A stretch of 5,322 bases of DNA from Actinomycetes bacterium (GTDB lineage: Bacteria; Actinomycetota; Acidimicrobiia; Acidimicrobiales; Palsa-688), in contig JAKAXN010000330.1 of assembly GCA_021816565.1 (NCBI GenBank), positions 1 through 5,322 on the forward strand. The letters are read 5' to 3'. Within the stretch, counting starts at the first letter, position 1. Each line of letters starts with the position of its first letter. The notes beneath the pieces were generated by a model that made no database searches, was not told where the DNA came from, and saw only the letters and a program-made list of their open reading frames with translations. The translations under genes and the position numbers were made by a program. Positions 1 to 5,322 of this stretch are shown here, in pieces.

Positions 1-1
1 G

Positions 2-1129
2 CTCGACGGCTTCACGCCGTTCTGGGTGCTGACCCGCTACGAGGACGTGCGCAGCGTGTCGCGCGACAACGCCCGGTGGCTCAACACCACCCGGTCGGTC
101 CTCGGCCCGGACGAGGACTTCGAGCGGATGCTGGCCTCGGGCATCCCCGAGCCCCAGACGCTCATCCACATGGACGGCACCAAGCACCGGGACCACCGCA
201 AGGTCACCAACGACTGGTTCAAGCCGGCGGCCGTCCGCCACCGCCAGCCCCGCATCGACGCCCTGGCCGACATGTTCGTCCAGCGCATGCGGGACCTGGG
301 CGGCGAGTGCGACTTCTCGCGCGACATCGCCCAGCCTTTCACCCTGCGGGTGATCATGGACATCTACGGGGTGCCCGAGGAGGACGAGCCCCTGATGCTG
401 GAGCTCACCCAGGGGCTGTTCGGCGCCGCCGATCCGGAGTTCCTGGGCGACGCCGCCGACCCCGAGGCCCGCCTGATCGAGTCGGTGATGCGCTTCATCA
501 ACTACTTCAACTCCATCACCGACGACCGTCGCCGGTGCCCGTCGGACGACCTGGCCAGCCTGATCGCCAACGGCGAGCCGGGCGGCTGCCCGATGGGCGA
601 CGCCGAGCGGCTCTGGTACTACATCATCGTGGCCACCGCCGGCCACGACACCACCTCCTTCGCCCTCTCCGGCGGCATGGAGGCGATACTGCGCGACCCC
701 GACCAGCTGTGGGCGCTGCGCGACGACCCGGACCTGGCGTTCAACGCCGCGGAGGAGTGCATCCGCTGGACATCCCCGGTCCGCCACTTCATGCGCTACG
801 CCACCGAGGACACCGAGATCGCCGGGACCACCATTCCCCAGGGCGGCCGGGTGCTCCTCTCGTACCCGGCGGCCAACCGGGACGAGACGGCGTTCGAGAA
901 CGCCGACCGCTTCGAGGTGCGCCGCCCCGACGCCGACAAGCTGGTGTCGTTCGGCGGGGGGGCGCACTTCTGCCTGGGCTCGCAGTTCGCCCGGCGGGAG
1001 GTGCGCACCATGCTGGCCAAGCTGGCCCGGGAGCTGGACTCCATCGAAGCGGCCGGGCCGGCCCAGTGGTCGCAGTCGGCCTTCGTGTCGGGGGTGAAGC
1101 ACCTGCCGGTCTCCTACCGGTTCCGGTGA
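2..1129 (+). CDS. Cytochrome P450 (5' end outside window)
   Basis: This is a haem-thiolate monooxygenase, probably a soluble bacterial class I enzyme that needs ferredoxin and ferredoxin reductase; neither partner is in the window. The reading frame is already open at base 2 and reads LDGFTPFWVLTRYEDV, so the start lies upstream. The GTG at 26 is internal to the fold and is not a believable start. About 375 residues are present, against roughly 400-430 for the family, so some tens of N-terminal residues are missing. Seen in order: the C-helix HxxxR (HRDHR, near 185-199), the I-helix oxygen-activation motif AGHDTT (638-655), the K-helix ExxR (ECIR, 755-766), and the haem loop FGGGAHFCLG (950-979) with the cysteine ligand at 971-973. 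All key residues are intact, so the enzyme should be functional. The substrate and CYP family cannot be named from motifs. The I-helix differs from the AGNETT type that I recall for the cholesterol-oxidising CYP125 group. Confidence 0.95.
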   Translation, partial: LDGFTPFWVLTRYEDVRSVSRDNARWLNTTRSVLGPDEDFERMLASGIPEPQTLIHMDGTKHRDHRKVTNDWFKPAAVRHRQPRIDALADMFVQRMRDLGGECDFSRDIAQPFTLRVIMDIYGVPEEDEPLMLELTQGLFGAADPEFLGDAADPEARLIESVMRFINYFNSITDDRRRCPSDDLASLIANGEPGGCPMGDAERLWYYIIVATAGHDTTSFALSGGMEAILRDPDQLWALRDDPDLAFNAAEECIRWTSPVRHFMRYATEDTEIAGTTIPQGGRVLLSYPAANRDETAFENADRFEVRRPDADKLVSFGGGAHFCLGSQFARREVRTMLAKLARELDSIEAAGPAQWSQSAFVSGVKHLPVSYRFR

Positions 1130-1135
1130 CGGCCC

Positions 1136-1159
1136 GGCCGGCCGGGTACCCGGCCGGCC
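1136..1159. repeat. Perfect 24-bp GC palindrome after the P450 gene
   Basis: The sequence is a perfect self-complementary palindrome centred between 1147 and 1148, on GGTACC. The next outward bases (1135/1160) do not pair. It starts seven bases after the P450 stop codon. With no loop, it would form a hairpin only by leaving a few central bases unpaired. It may be the first part of the transcription end of the P450 unit, or a protein-binding site. Runs of GGCC/CCGG are common in this genome's spacers, so part of the symmetry may be compositional. Confidence 0.5.
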
Positions 1160-1171
1160 CCTGATCCCCGA

Positions 1172-1203
1172 CCCCCCGGTCCCCGGAAACCCGGACCGGG
1201 GGG
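1172..1203 (+). terminator. Candidate terminator of the P450 unit
   Basis: Bases 1172-1182 pair perfectly with 1193-1203 (11 bp, nearly all G:C). Beyond a two-base bulge, 1185-1186 can pair with 1191-1192, closing a small AAAC loop. It lies about 45 bases after the P450 stop codon. There is no T-run after it, as is common for hairpin terminators in high-GC actinobacteria. Position and stability support a terminator; function is inferred. Confidence 0.6.
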
Positions 1204-1252
1204 CCGGGCCCATCCGCTCTGCGGCCACTGCTCCGCCCCGCGACCGGCCGGC

Positions 1253-1271
1253 GTGGGGTAGGAAGGGCCCC
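1253..1271 (+). promoter_or_regulatory. Translation signal (and possible -10) of the PPOX gene
   Basis: GGAAGG at 1261-1266 is a usable Shine-Dalgarno sequence, five bases before the ATG at 1272. The overlapping TAGGAA at 1259-1264 resembles an actinobacterial -10 box. If used as such, transcription would begin at about 1271-1272 and the mRNA would be leaderless. No convincing -35 box is visible about 17 bp upstream. The two readings are mutually exclusive; the ribosome binding site is the safer one. Confidence 0.4.
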
Positions 1272-1664
1272 ATGTCGAACATCCCCGACTCCCATCGAGA
1301 CCTCCTGGACAGCCAGGTCGCCACCCTGGCCACCATCGGGCCGGACGGGCGGCCCCAGCTGTCGGAGGTGTGGTTCCTGGCCGACGGCGAGGACGTGGCC
1401 CTCTCGCTCAACACCAGCCGGCAGAAGACCAGGAACCTGGCCGAACGACCGGGCTGCTGCCTGTTCATCCTGGACCTGGCCAACCCGTACCGCTACCTGG
1501 AGATCCGCGGCGACGCCGAGATGGAGCCCGACGACGACTACTCCTTCGCCGACCGGGTGGGGGCCAAGTACCGGAGCGACCTGCGCCAGCATGACCGGCC
1601 CGGGGACCGGCGGGTGGTGGTCCACCTGCGCCCGACCCGGGTCAACGCGGTGAGCATGGGCTGA
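1272..1664 (+). CDS. PPOX-class, probably F420-dependent, split-barrel protein
   Basis: This 130-residue protein is like the pyridoxamine 5'-phosphate oxidase fold family, closest in pattern to the small actinobacterial F420-binding group (Rv1155-like, TIGR03618-type). Such proteins are cytosolic dimers that bind F420 or FMN and act as reductases or oxidases on varied substrates; the substrate here is unknown. Visible signature: the opening strand pair VATLATIGPDGRPQLSEVWF (residues 16-35), then SRQKTRNLAERPGCCLFI, in which the basic K52/R54 stretch is the usual cofactor-phosphate contact, then YLEIRGDAEM. The length is normal for the family. The ATG start is supported by GGAAGG five bases upstream and by the family's typical short N-terminus. 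It follows the P450 on the same strand but after two hairpins, so probably has its own promoter. Assignment to F420 rather than FMN is by family resemblance. Confidence 0.9.
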   Translation: MSNIPDSHRDLLDSQVATLATIGPDGRPQLSEVWFLADGEDVALSLNTSRQKTRNLAERPGCCLFILDLANPYRYLEIRGDAEMEPDDDYSFADRVGAKYRSDLRQHDRPGDRRVVVHLRPTRVNAVSMG

Positions 1665-1691
1665 TCCGGGGCGGCCGCGGCTCGGGCTGGA

Positions 1692-1711
1692 CGGGCGGGT
1701 GGGTCCGCCCG
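1692..1711. terminator. Candidate shared terminator between convergent genes
   Basis: Bases 1692-1698 pair with 1705-1711 (7 bp, all G:C) around a six-base GTGGGT loop. The spacer lies between the stop of the PPOX gene (1664) and the stop of the minus-strand TIGR03086-type gene (1741). Its symmetry would allow it to serve both directions. No T-run follows on either strand, so the call rests on position and stem only. Confidence 0.4.
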
Positions 1712-1740
1712 GCCATCCCGGGGAACGATCGGCCGGCCGC

Positions 1741-2313
1741 TCAGGAGACCAGGCGGCCCATGAAGGCGGCCAGCCGGTCGGCCGCGGACCGGCCGGGCGG
1801 GCACTGGCGCTCCGGGCCGAAGAACCGCCCCGGCCCGCGCATCGACGGCTGGAGCCGCTCCCGGGCCGTCGCCAGGCAGGCCTCCGAGAGCTCCGGGTCC
1901 AGGTCGGTCGGCTGGCCCGTGGCCACCGCCAGATCCCAGGCGTGCACCAGGACATCGGTGGTGCGCATCCCTATCAGCACCGCCCCGGGCAGCGGACCGA
2001 CCGGCCACTGGATGGTCCGCGTCAGGGCGTCGGGACCGGCGAACGCCTCCTCGGCCCGCTCCGCCGAGGACCGGAACAGGTCCACCACCCGGCCCGGGGA
2101 GCTCGCTGCCGTGTCCTGGGCGGCGGCGGCCGGGACCTCACCGGCCATGACGGCTGCCGCGGCCCGGTGGTTGCCGCCCACCACGTGGTCGATAAGGTCG
2201 GCGACGGTCCACTCCTCGCAGGGGGTGGGACCGCCGTACTGGGTCGGCATGACCGCCGCCAGTACCCGGCCGAACGCGGCCTGGGCCCTGGCGTGGGCGG
2301 CGAGGGCGTCCAT
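1741..2313 (-). CDS. TIGR03086-type metal-binding protein (DinB/MDMPI-like)
   Basis: This 190-residue protein resembles the actinobacterial TIGR03086 family, with the helical-bundle fold of DinB and mycothiol-dependent maleylpyruvate isomerase. Members are thought to bind a divalent metal and some may use mycothiol; none of this proves a reaction here. Seen: TPCEEWTVADLIDHVVGGN (residues 30-48) with metal-ligand candidate H43; DVLVHAWDLA with D120 and H124 (a D-x3-H pair matching the E-x3-H of characterised relatives); and a C-terminal FFGPE...DRLAAFMGR block typical of the family. I chose the ATG at 2313 because GGAGG lies seven bases before it. The GTG at 2319 overlaps the upstream stop but leaves only one base after that GGAGG. 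The frame stays open further upstream, but that is antisense-frame reading inside the MOSC gene. It starts two bases after the MOSC stop, so the pair is very likely co-translated. Confidence 0.88.
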   Translation of the reverse strand: MDALAAHARAQAAFGRVLAAVMPTQYGGPTPCEEWTVADLIDHVVGGNHRAAAAVMAGEVPAAAAQDTAASSPGRVVDLFRSSAERAEEAFAGPDALTRTIQWPVGPLPGAVLIGMRTTDVLVHAWDLAVATGQPTDLDPELSEACLATARERLQPSMRGPGRFFGPERQCPPGRSAADRLAAFMGRLVS

Positions 2314-2315
2314 CG

Positions 2316-3206
2316 TCACCCCTCCCCCGCGACCGTCCGGACCGGATCGCCGACCCGGAGCAGGCCGGGCGTGACGATACCGGCGTAGACCCCGGCGCAG
2401 GCCCACCGGCCCAGGCCGGGTATGTCGAGGCGGTTGTGGGCGGCGATGGCCCGCAGGGTCGTGCGGTCCTGGCCCAGGCCGGCCTGGGCCAGGGTGGTCA
2501 TGACGCAGCGCATGGTGGCCATGTCCACCGAAGCCTGCACGGCGGCGCCGAGGGCCACGGTGCGGCCGACCCACCCGTTCTCCACGAAGCCGCCACCGTC
2601 TTCAGCTACCAGCACGTTGGGCCGGTAGCGCCGGACGTCGAAGTCGGCGTCGGGGGCGGCGGCGGCCAGCCGGTCCAGGGTGGCGGTGGTCATGAGGTGC
2701 AGGACCGACAGGTCGAAGAAGGTCCCGGAAGGCGCCAGCATGCCGAGCTGTATGGAGCTGACCGCCTCGCCGGTCTCCTCGCGCGCCACCCTGGTCCGCT
2801 CGATGAACTCCTGGGGGGCCAGGCCGTCGATGTCGGGCCACACCTCCTCGATGGTCCGCTCGCCCGGCGCCCCGGTCGCCAGCCGGACGGGCCGGCCCAG
2901 GGCGTCCGAGAGGGCCCCGTCGACGGCCGGGTCGTCACTCCCCATCCGGCTGCCGTCCGGGAAGGTGATCACCACCGGCGGCGGCGGGCCGTCGGGGCCC
3001 GGCTCCTCGACGAACCGGGCCCCGAAGTGCAGCAGCCGGCCCCACTTGCGGGGGTTCTTGGCGCTGGCCACCTTCCCGTCCTCGGCGTCGATCAGGGCGT
3101 AGGCCCGATCCCCGGCCAGGCCGGCCGGGCCGACCCGGCACTCGGCCAGCTCCTCGCCCAGCATCGACTTGACCGGGTAGCGGAACATGCGGGCGACGGT
3201 TGCCAT
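2316..3206 (-). CDS. MOSC domain protein, mARC/YcbX-like
   Basis: This 296-residue protein has an N-terminal MOSC beta-barrel domain (about residues 1-130) followed by the molybdenum-cofactor MOSC domain (about 140-292). Relatives such as mARC and YcbX use Moco to reduce N-hydroxylated compounds with help from electron-transfer partners; no such partner is in the window. Diagnostic features are the opening RMFRYPVKSMLGEEL, GDRAYALID, SIQLGMLAPSGTFFDLSVLHLMTTATL, RRYRPNVLV (192-200) and MRCVMTT, where C234 matches the cysteine that coordinates molybdenum in mARC. The catalytic residue and length are normal. I chose the ATG at 3206 because family members begin at about this distance from RYPVKS; a GTG at 3224 would add six residues. 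No strong Shine-Dalgarno precedes 3206. A GAAGAT at 3213-3218 could be a -10 box giving a leaderless mRNA, but no -35 is evident. The downstream TIGR03086-type gene is coupled to it. Confidence 0.93.
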   Translation of the reverse strand: MATVARMFRYPVKSMLGEELAECRVGPAGLAGDRAYALIDAEDGKVASAKNPRKWGRLLHFGARFVEEPGPDGPPPPVVITFPDGSRMGSDDPAVDGALSDALGRPVRLATGAPGERTIEEVWPDIDGLAPQEFIERTRVAREETGEAVSSIQLGMLAPSGTFFDLSVLHLMTTATLDRLAAAAPDADFDVRRYRPNVLVAEDGGGFVENGWVGRTVALGAAVQASVDMATMRCVMTTLAQAGLGQDRTTLRAIAAHNRLDIPGLGRWACAGVYAGIVTPGLLRVGDPVRTVAGEG

Positions 3207-3233
3207 GGCCACATCTTCGCCCACGGACCGCCG

Positions 3234-3288
3234 GGAGGCGTCATCCCCGGGGGTGTCGGGCTCCGGGGGCGTCAGCCGTCACGCCTCC
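3234..3288 (-). terminator. Nested inverted repeats at the end of the LPXTG gene
   Basis: CCCCGG at 3245-3250 pairs with CCGGGG at 3263-3268. This is nested inside a second inverted repeat, GGAGGCGT at 3234-3241 with ACGCCTCC at 3281-3288. The outer right arm lies in the last codons of the LPXTG gene, and the inner stem falls just past its stop. This could end transcription of the surface-protein gene before MOSC. The inner loop is 12 bases and there is no T-run, so the call is weak; read-through into MOSC remains possible. Confidence 0.35.
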
Positions 3289-4285
3289 GGCGCCGGCGGC
3301 CGGCCACCACGGTGGCGCCGCCCACCCCGATCAGAGCCAGGCCCGACAGCGCGGCTCCGGCGGCGTCGATGCCGGTGAAGGGCAGCGAGCCGCTTCCGGC
3401 CGCCGCCAGGCGGGCGGTGGTGGCGGGCACCGATCCCCCGATCGGCGCGGCTGCGGGCACCGCCTGCGATGGCGTGGCAGCCGAGGCGGCGCCGACCGAC
3501 GGAGCCGCGCTGTCGGCCGCAGCGGGGCCGGAGGCGGCGGCACCGGCCGCGCTCGCCGCTGGGGCGGCGGAGCCGGCGGCCGGGGTGGCGGTGCTGCTGC
3601 CGGCGGCCAGGGCCACTGGCGAGGTGGTGGGTCCGGCGGCCGGGGCCGGCGAGGAGGACCCGGCCCCGGGGGCCGGGGAGCCGGTGGTGGGAGCCGGGGC
3701 GGGGGCCGCGGAGCCGGTGGCGGGAGCCGCGGAGCCGGTGGCGGGAGCCGGAGCGGGGGCCGCGGAACCGGTGGCCGGGGCCGGGGTGCCGGCGCAGGGG
3801 GCCAGCCAGAACACCTTGTACTTGTCGTCGGAGCCCCGGGAGCCGGTCACCTCCACCTCCAGTCGCAGGTGGTATCCCTGCTGGGCCTGCGGGGTCACGC
3901 CGCTCAGGCTGGAAGCCAGCTCCGCCTGGCTCACCGCCACGGTGGCGTCGAGCTGGTTGCCGCTGGTCCTGGTGGCGATGTTCCACGACGTCGAGGTCCG
4001 GTAGGCGGAGCCGCCGCCGGTGGGGGCCACCGGCGTGACGGTGATCGTGGCGGACTGCGGGCCGCTGTCGTAGCCGTAGAAGTCCACGGTGAAGCTGCAG
4101 GCGACGTGGGGGTCGTTGTCGGGCCCGGAGTCAACGGGGTAGCCGTCGATCTTGACGCTCCCGTTGTTACCGGGAGGAGCTCCCGCCCCGCCCGCGGCCC
4201 ACGCCAGGCCGCCTCCGGGGAGGACGAGGGTAGTGGTGGCCAGGGCCCCGAGCGCGACGCGCCGGGCCCTGCGGACCTTCTTCAT
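3272..4285 (-). CDS. LPXTG (LPFTG) sortase-anchored surface protein
   Basis: This 337-residue exported protein is probably attached to the cell wall by a sortase. Residues 1-30 form a signal peptide: basic MKKVRRARR, a hydrophobic stretch, and a likely AWA cleavage site near residue 30. Residues 37-164 form a compact domain opening PPGNNGSVKIDG and including PHVACSFTVDFYGYD. Its only cysteines, C63 and C164, bracket most of it and could form a disulphide. I recall similar GNNGTVK-type domains in other actinobacterial LPXTG proteins; their role is not known to me. Residues 165-299 are an Ala/Pro/Gly/Ser/Thr stalk. The sorting signal is LPFTG (301-305, nucleotides 3371-3385), followed by a hydrophobic span (about 308-328) and six arginines. 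All parts of a sorting signal are intact. No sortase gene is in the window. The ATG at 4285 is set by the signal peptide; only a weak AGGGCGG lies upstream. Confidence 0.9.
   Translation of the reverse strand: MKKVRRARRVALGALATTTLVLPGGGLAWAAGGAGAPPGNNGSVKIDGYPVDSGPDNDPHVACSFTVDFYGYDSGPQSATITVTPVAPTGGGSAYRTSTSWNIATRTSGNQLDATVAVSQAELASSLSGVTPQAQQGYHLRLEVEVTGSRGSDDKYKVFWLAPCAGTPAPATGSAAPAPAPATGSAAPATGSAAPAPAPTTGSPAPGAGSSSPAPAAGPTTSPVALAAGSSTATPAAGSAAPAASAAGAAASGPAAADSAAPSVGAASAATPSQAVPAAAPIGGSVPATTARLAAAGSGSLPFTGIDAAGAALSGLALIGVGGATVVAGRRRRRRDG
3677..3772 (-). repeat. Tandem TGSAAPA-type repeats in the stalk
   Basis: Within the LPXTG protein, residues 172-203 repeat a TGSAAPA unit. The unit occurs as TGSAAPAPAPA, TGSAAPA, TGSAAPAPAPT, then a degenerate TGSPAPGA. 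The DNA repeats too, with near-identical 21-bp units interrupted by 9-bp insertions that encode extra PAP residues. All length changes are multiples of three, so the frame is kept. Such stalks usually lift the exported domain through the cell wall, and they are prone to slipped-strand length changes. Confidence 0.8.
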
Positions 4286-4380
4286 GTTGACCGCCCTGAG
4301 ATGTCAAAGCTACGCCGATGGGATGTAGCGGACATTCCCGCAACTCAGGGTTGTCTAACCAACTATTCGGACATTTCACC
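4286..4380 (-). promoter_or_regulatory. AT-rich upstream region of the LPXTG gene with repeats
   Basis: This 95-bp spacer is the most AT-rich stretch of the window and must hold the promoter of the LPXTG gene, since the strong hairpin just upstream should block read-through. It contains two direct copies of CGGACATT (plus-strand 4329-4336 and 4368-4375, 39 bp apart). It also holds alternating CAAC (4341-4344), GTTG (4350-4353) and CAAC (4360-4363) half-sites about 9-10 bp apart. A short GCTAC/GTAGC inverted repeat lies at 4309-4313 and 4325-4329. I could not find a -35/-10 pair with good spacing, so the exact promoter is not assigned. The repeats are candidate operator sites. Confidence 0.4.
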
Positions 4381-4434
4381 GGGCGCGCCAGGGCGCCCCG
4401 GGCCGGCTGGTCCCGGGGCGCCCTGGCCGCGCCT
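4381..4434 (-). terminator. Very strong hairpin terminator of the secreted-protein gene
   Basis: Bases 4388-4402 pair perfectly with 4412-4426 (15 bp) around a nine-base loop. Allowing one bulged base (4428), the stem continues out to 4381/4434, about 22 pairs and almost all G:C. It begins nine bases past the stop of the secreted-protein gene (minus strand). No T-run follows, so it would act as a T-less terminator or as an mRNA 3'-end stabiliser. It is the clearest hairpin in the window. Confidence 0.8.
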
Positions 4435-4442
4435 GGAGGGGT

Positions 4443-5322
4443 TCAGCCCTTGGCGGAGGCGGCCTGGTAGCCGCTGGTGCCGGGGAACGTGGCGCTGTAG
4501 CCGGTGAGCACGTACAGCGGGCCGAGCAGTCCGCCCGAGCAGGACGCCACGCCTTGGCTGTCGGTGGTGGCGGAGCAGATGGAGCCGCCCAGGTCGGCGG
4601 TGAAGTCGACCGTCTGGCCGGCGATGGGCGCCCCGGTGGACGTGCGGGTGAGGGTGGCGGTGAACGGCCCCAGCAGGCTGGCGCTGGTGGTCAGGGTGGT
4701 CCGGGCCGGGCCCGGCTCGAAGTTGTAGGTGACCGCCCGGCTGGCAGTGGTGACGGTGAGGTCGTCGGCTTGCCGGTCATGGCCGACCAGCCGCTGCCCA
4801 CGTTGAGCCCCAGCCCCCCGCCGCTCGAGACCGCCAGGATGGTGGCGTCGGGGTAGTAGGTGTTGAGGGTGGCCCAGTCGATACCGCTGCTGGACTCGGG
4901 AGTGCAGGGCAGGTGGGTGCCCCACACCACGCCGCCGGAGGCGGTGACATCCCATTTCTGCCACACGTCGGGCGTCAGGGTCTGCTGGGCGGCGTTGAGG
5001 TACGGCTCGAGGTTGAGCGTCGAGTACGTCTTGGTCGGGCACCCGGCGGCCTTGCCGGCGGCCGACGGGGCTCCCGGGTCGATGACGACCTGGAAGGTGG
5101 GGGCGGTGGTGGTGTTGTCGGTGTAGGAGTAGTAGGAAATGCCGGTGACGGCCGACAGCGGCGTGTCGGCCCAGTCGTCGGTGTAGGCGCTCCAGTGGTC
5201 CCCGCTGCCGGTGACGCTCATGGCCAGGCTGCCGGCGCCGAGCGGAGGCGTCGCCGGGCCCGACACGATCTTCACCCCCCCGGCTCCACCGCTCTGGTTG
5301 ATCACCGCGAACTGGCCCGGGC
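4443..5322 (-). pseudogene. Secreted beta-sandwich plus Ig-like protein, frameshifted, 5' end outside
   Basis: Two reading frames together make one protein. The frame entering at 5320 (PGQFAVINQSGGAGGVKIVSG) runs through YYSYTDNTT, LNLEPYLN, VWQKWDV, YYPDATILAV and GSGWSAMTG to about 4772. It then goes out of phase and meets a stop at 4691. The adjacent frame continues ADDLTVTTASRAVTYNFEPG and an Ig-like domain (TLTRTSTGAPIAGQTVDFTADLGGSICSATTDSQGVASC) to the stop at 4443. The first part resembles a beta-sandwich domain that I recall in secreted actinobacterial proteins, which usually ends in a VDDLTI-like strand. The joined TG-ADDLTV fits this, so the two parts belong together. One inserted base restores the frame. 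No LPXTG or membrane anchor is present, so the intact protein would be released or held non-covalently. The start and signal peptide lie beyond 5322; the GTG at 5305 is internal. True mutation and sequencing error cannot be told apart here. Confidence 0.8.
4765..4776 (-). other. Frameshift site in the secreted-protein gene
   Basis: On the minus strand the codons reading M-T-G-K lead out of frame. Adding one base after the AA at 4771-4770 gives M-T-G-N-A-D-D-L-T-V in one frame, with the expected strand sequence. The break must lie close to here, because the homology-like pattern is continuous on both sides. There is no homopolymer and no slippery heptamer at the site. Confidence 0.75.

Noticed and set aside
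26..1129. GTG at 26 as the P450 start
   Set aside because: The frame continues upstream to the window edge with P450-like residues (FTPFWVLTRYEDV), so this codon is an internal valine.
789..1955. A 388-codon open frame on the minus strand crossing the P450 and PPOX genes
   Set aside because: It runs antisense to conserved P450 motifs and through the hairpins. Its composition is Arg/Pro/Gly-rich with no domain.
2314..2574. N-terminal extension of the TIGR03086-type protein
   Set aside because: The frame stays open, but the extra residues are Arg/Gly/Pro-rich and lie inside the MOSC gene. The family start and the Shine-Dalgarno place the ATG at 2313.
3660..3790. Repeats that could suggest a CRISPR or other array
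   Set aside because: The units are short, contiguous and in frame within a coding stalk, with no spacers.
2436..4004. A 522-codon open frame on the plus strand across MOSC and the LPXTG gene
   Set aside because: It is antisense to two well-supported genes. Its product is a Gly/Ala/Pro-rich run with no domain, as expected from GC-rich third positions.
3200..4507. A 435-codon open frame on the plus strand, rich in Gly and Arg
   Set aside because: It is a shadow of the repetitive stalk and reads across the strong terminator and the promoter-type spacer. No recognisable motif is present.
4765..4776. Programmed -1 frameshift
   Set aside because: A -1 shift would join the frames, but no X-XXY-YYZ slippery heptamer is present at the site.

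Overview
This 5.3-kb, very GC-rich window looks like chromosomal DNA of an actinobacterium. Four things point there: near-universal G/C at third codon positions, an F420-type split-barrel flavoenzyme-like protein, a mycothiol-type DinB/maleylpyruvate-isomerase-like protein, and an LPXTG protein with an Ala/Pro/Thr-rich stalk. A high-GC lineage such as the Acidimicrobiia would fit, but the class cannot be fixed from sequence alone. I see no RNA gene, insertion sequence, phage gene or CRISPR array.

Layout. Positions 1-1664 are read on the plus strand: a cytochrome P450 cut off at its 5' end by the window edge, a spacer with two strong GC hairpins, and a small PPOX/F420-type protein. Positions 1741-5322 are read on the minus strand. 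In transcription order (right to left) these are: a secreted beta-sandwich plus Ig-like protein that enters from outside the window and carries a frameshift near 4770; a very strong hairpin terminator at 4381-4434; a relatively AT-rich promoter-type spacer at 4286-4380; a sortase-anchored surface protein with an LPFTG signal; an mARC/YcbX-type MOSC protein; and a TIGR03086-type metal-binding protein. The two blocks converge on a 76-bp spacer at 1665-1740 that holds a candidate terminator.

How the genes relate. MOSC and the TIGR03086-type gene are almost certainly one translationally coupled pair: two bases separate stop and start, and the second gene's ribosome binding site lies inside the first gene. 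Both belong to families tied to redox or thiol chemistry, but no substrate can be read from the sequence. The P450 and the F420-type protein are co-oriented but separated by hairpins, so they are probably independent units. The two exported proteins sit next to each other and suggest a small cell-surface locus, with the strong hairpin insulating one from the other.

Nothing here is clearly a new biological system. The best leads are the frameshifted secreted gene, the two-cysteine exported domain on the LPXTG protein, and the repeat-bearing AT-rich spacer in front of it.
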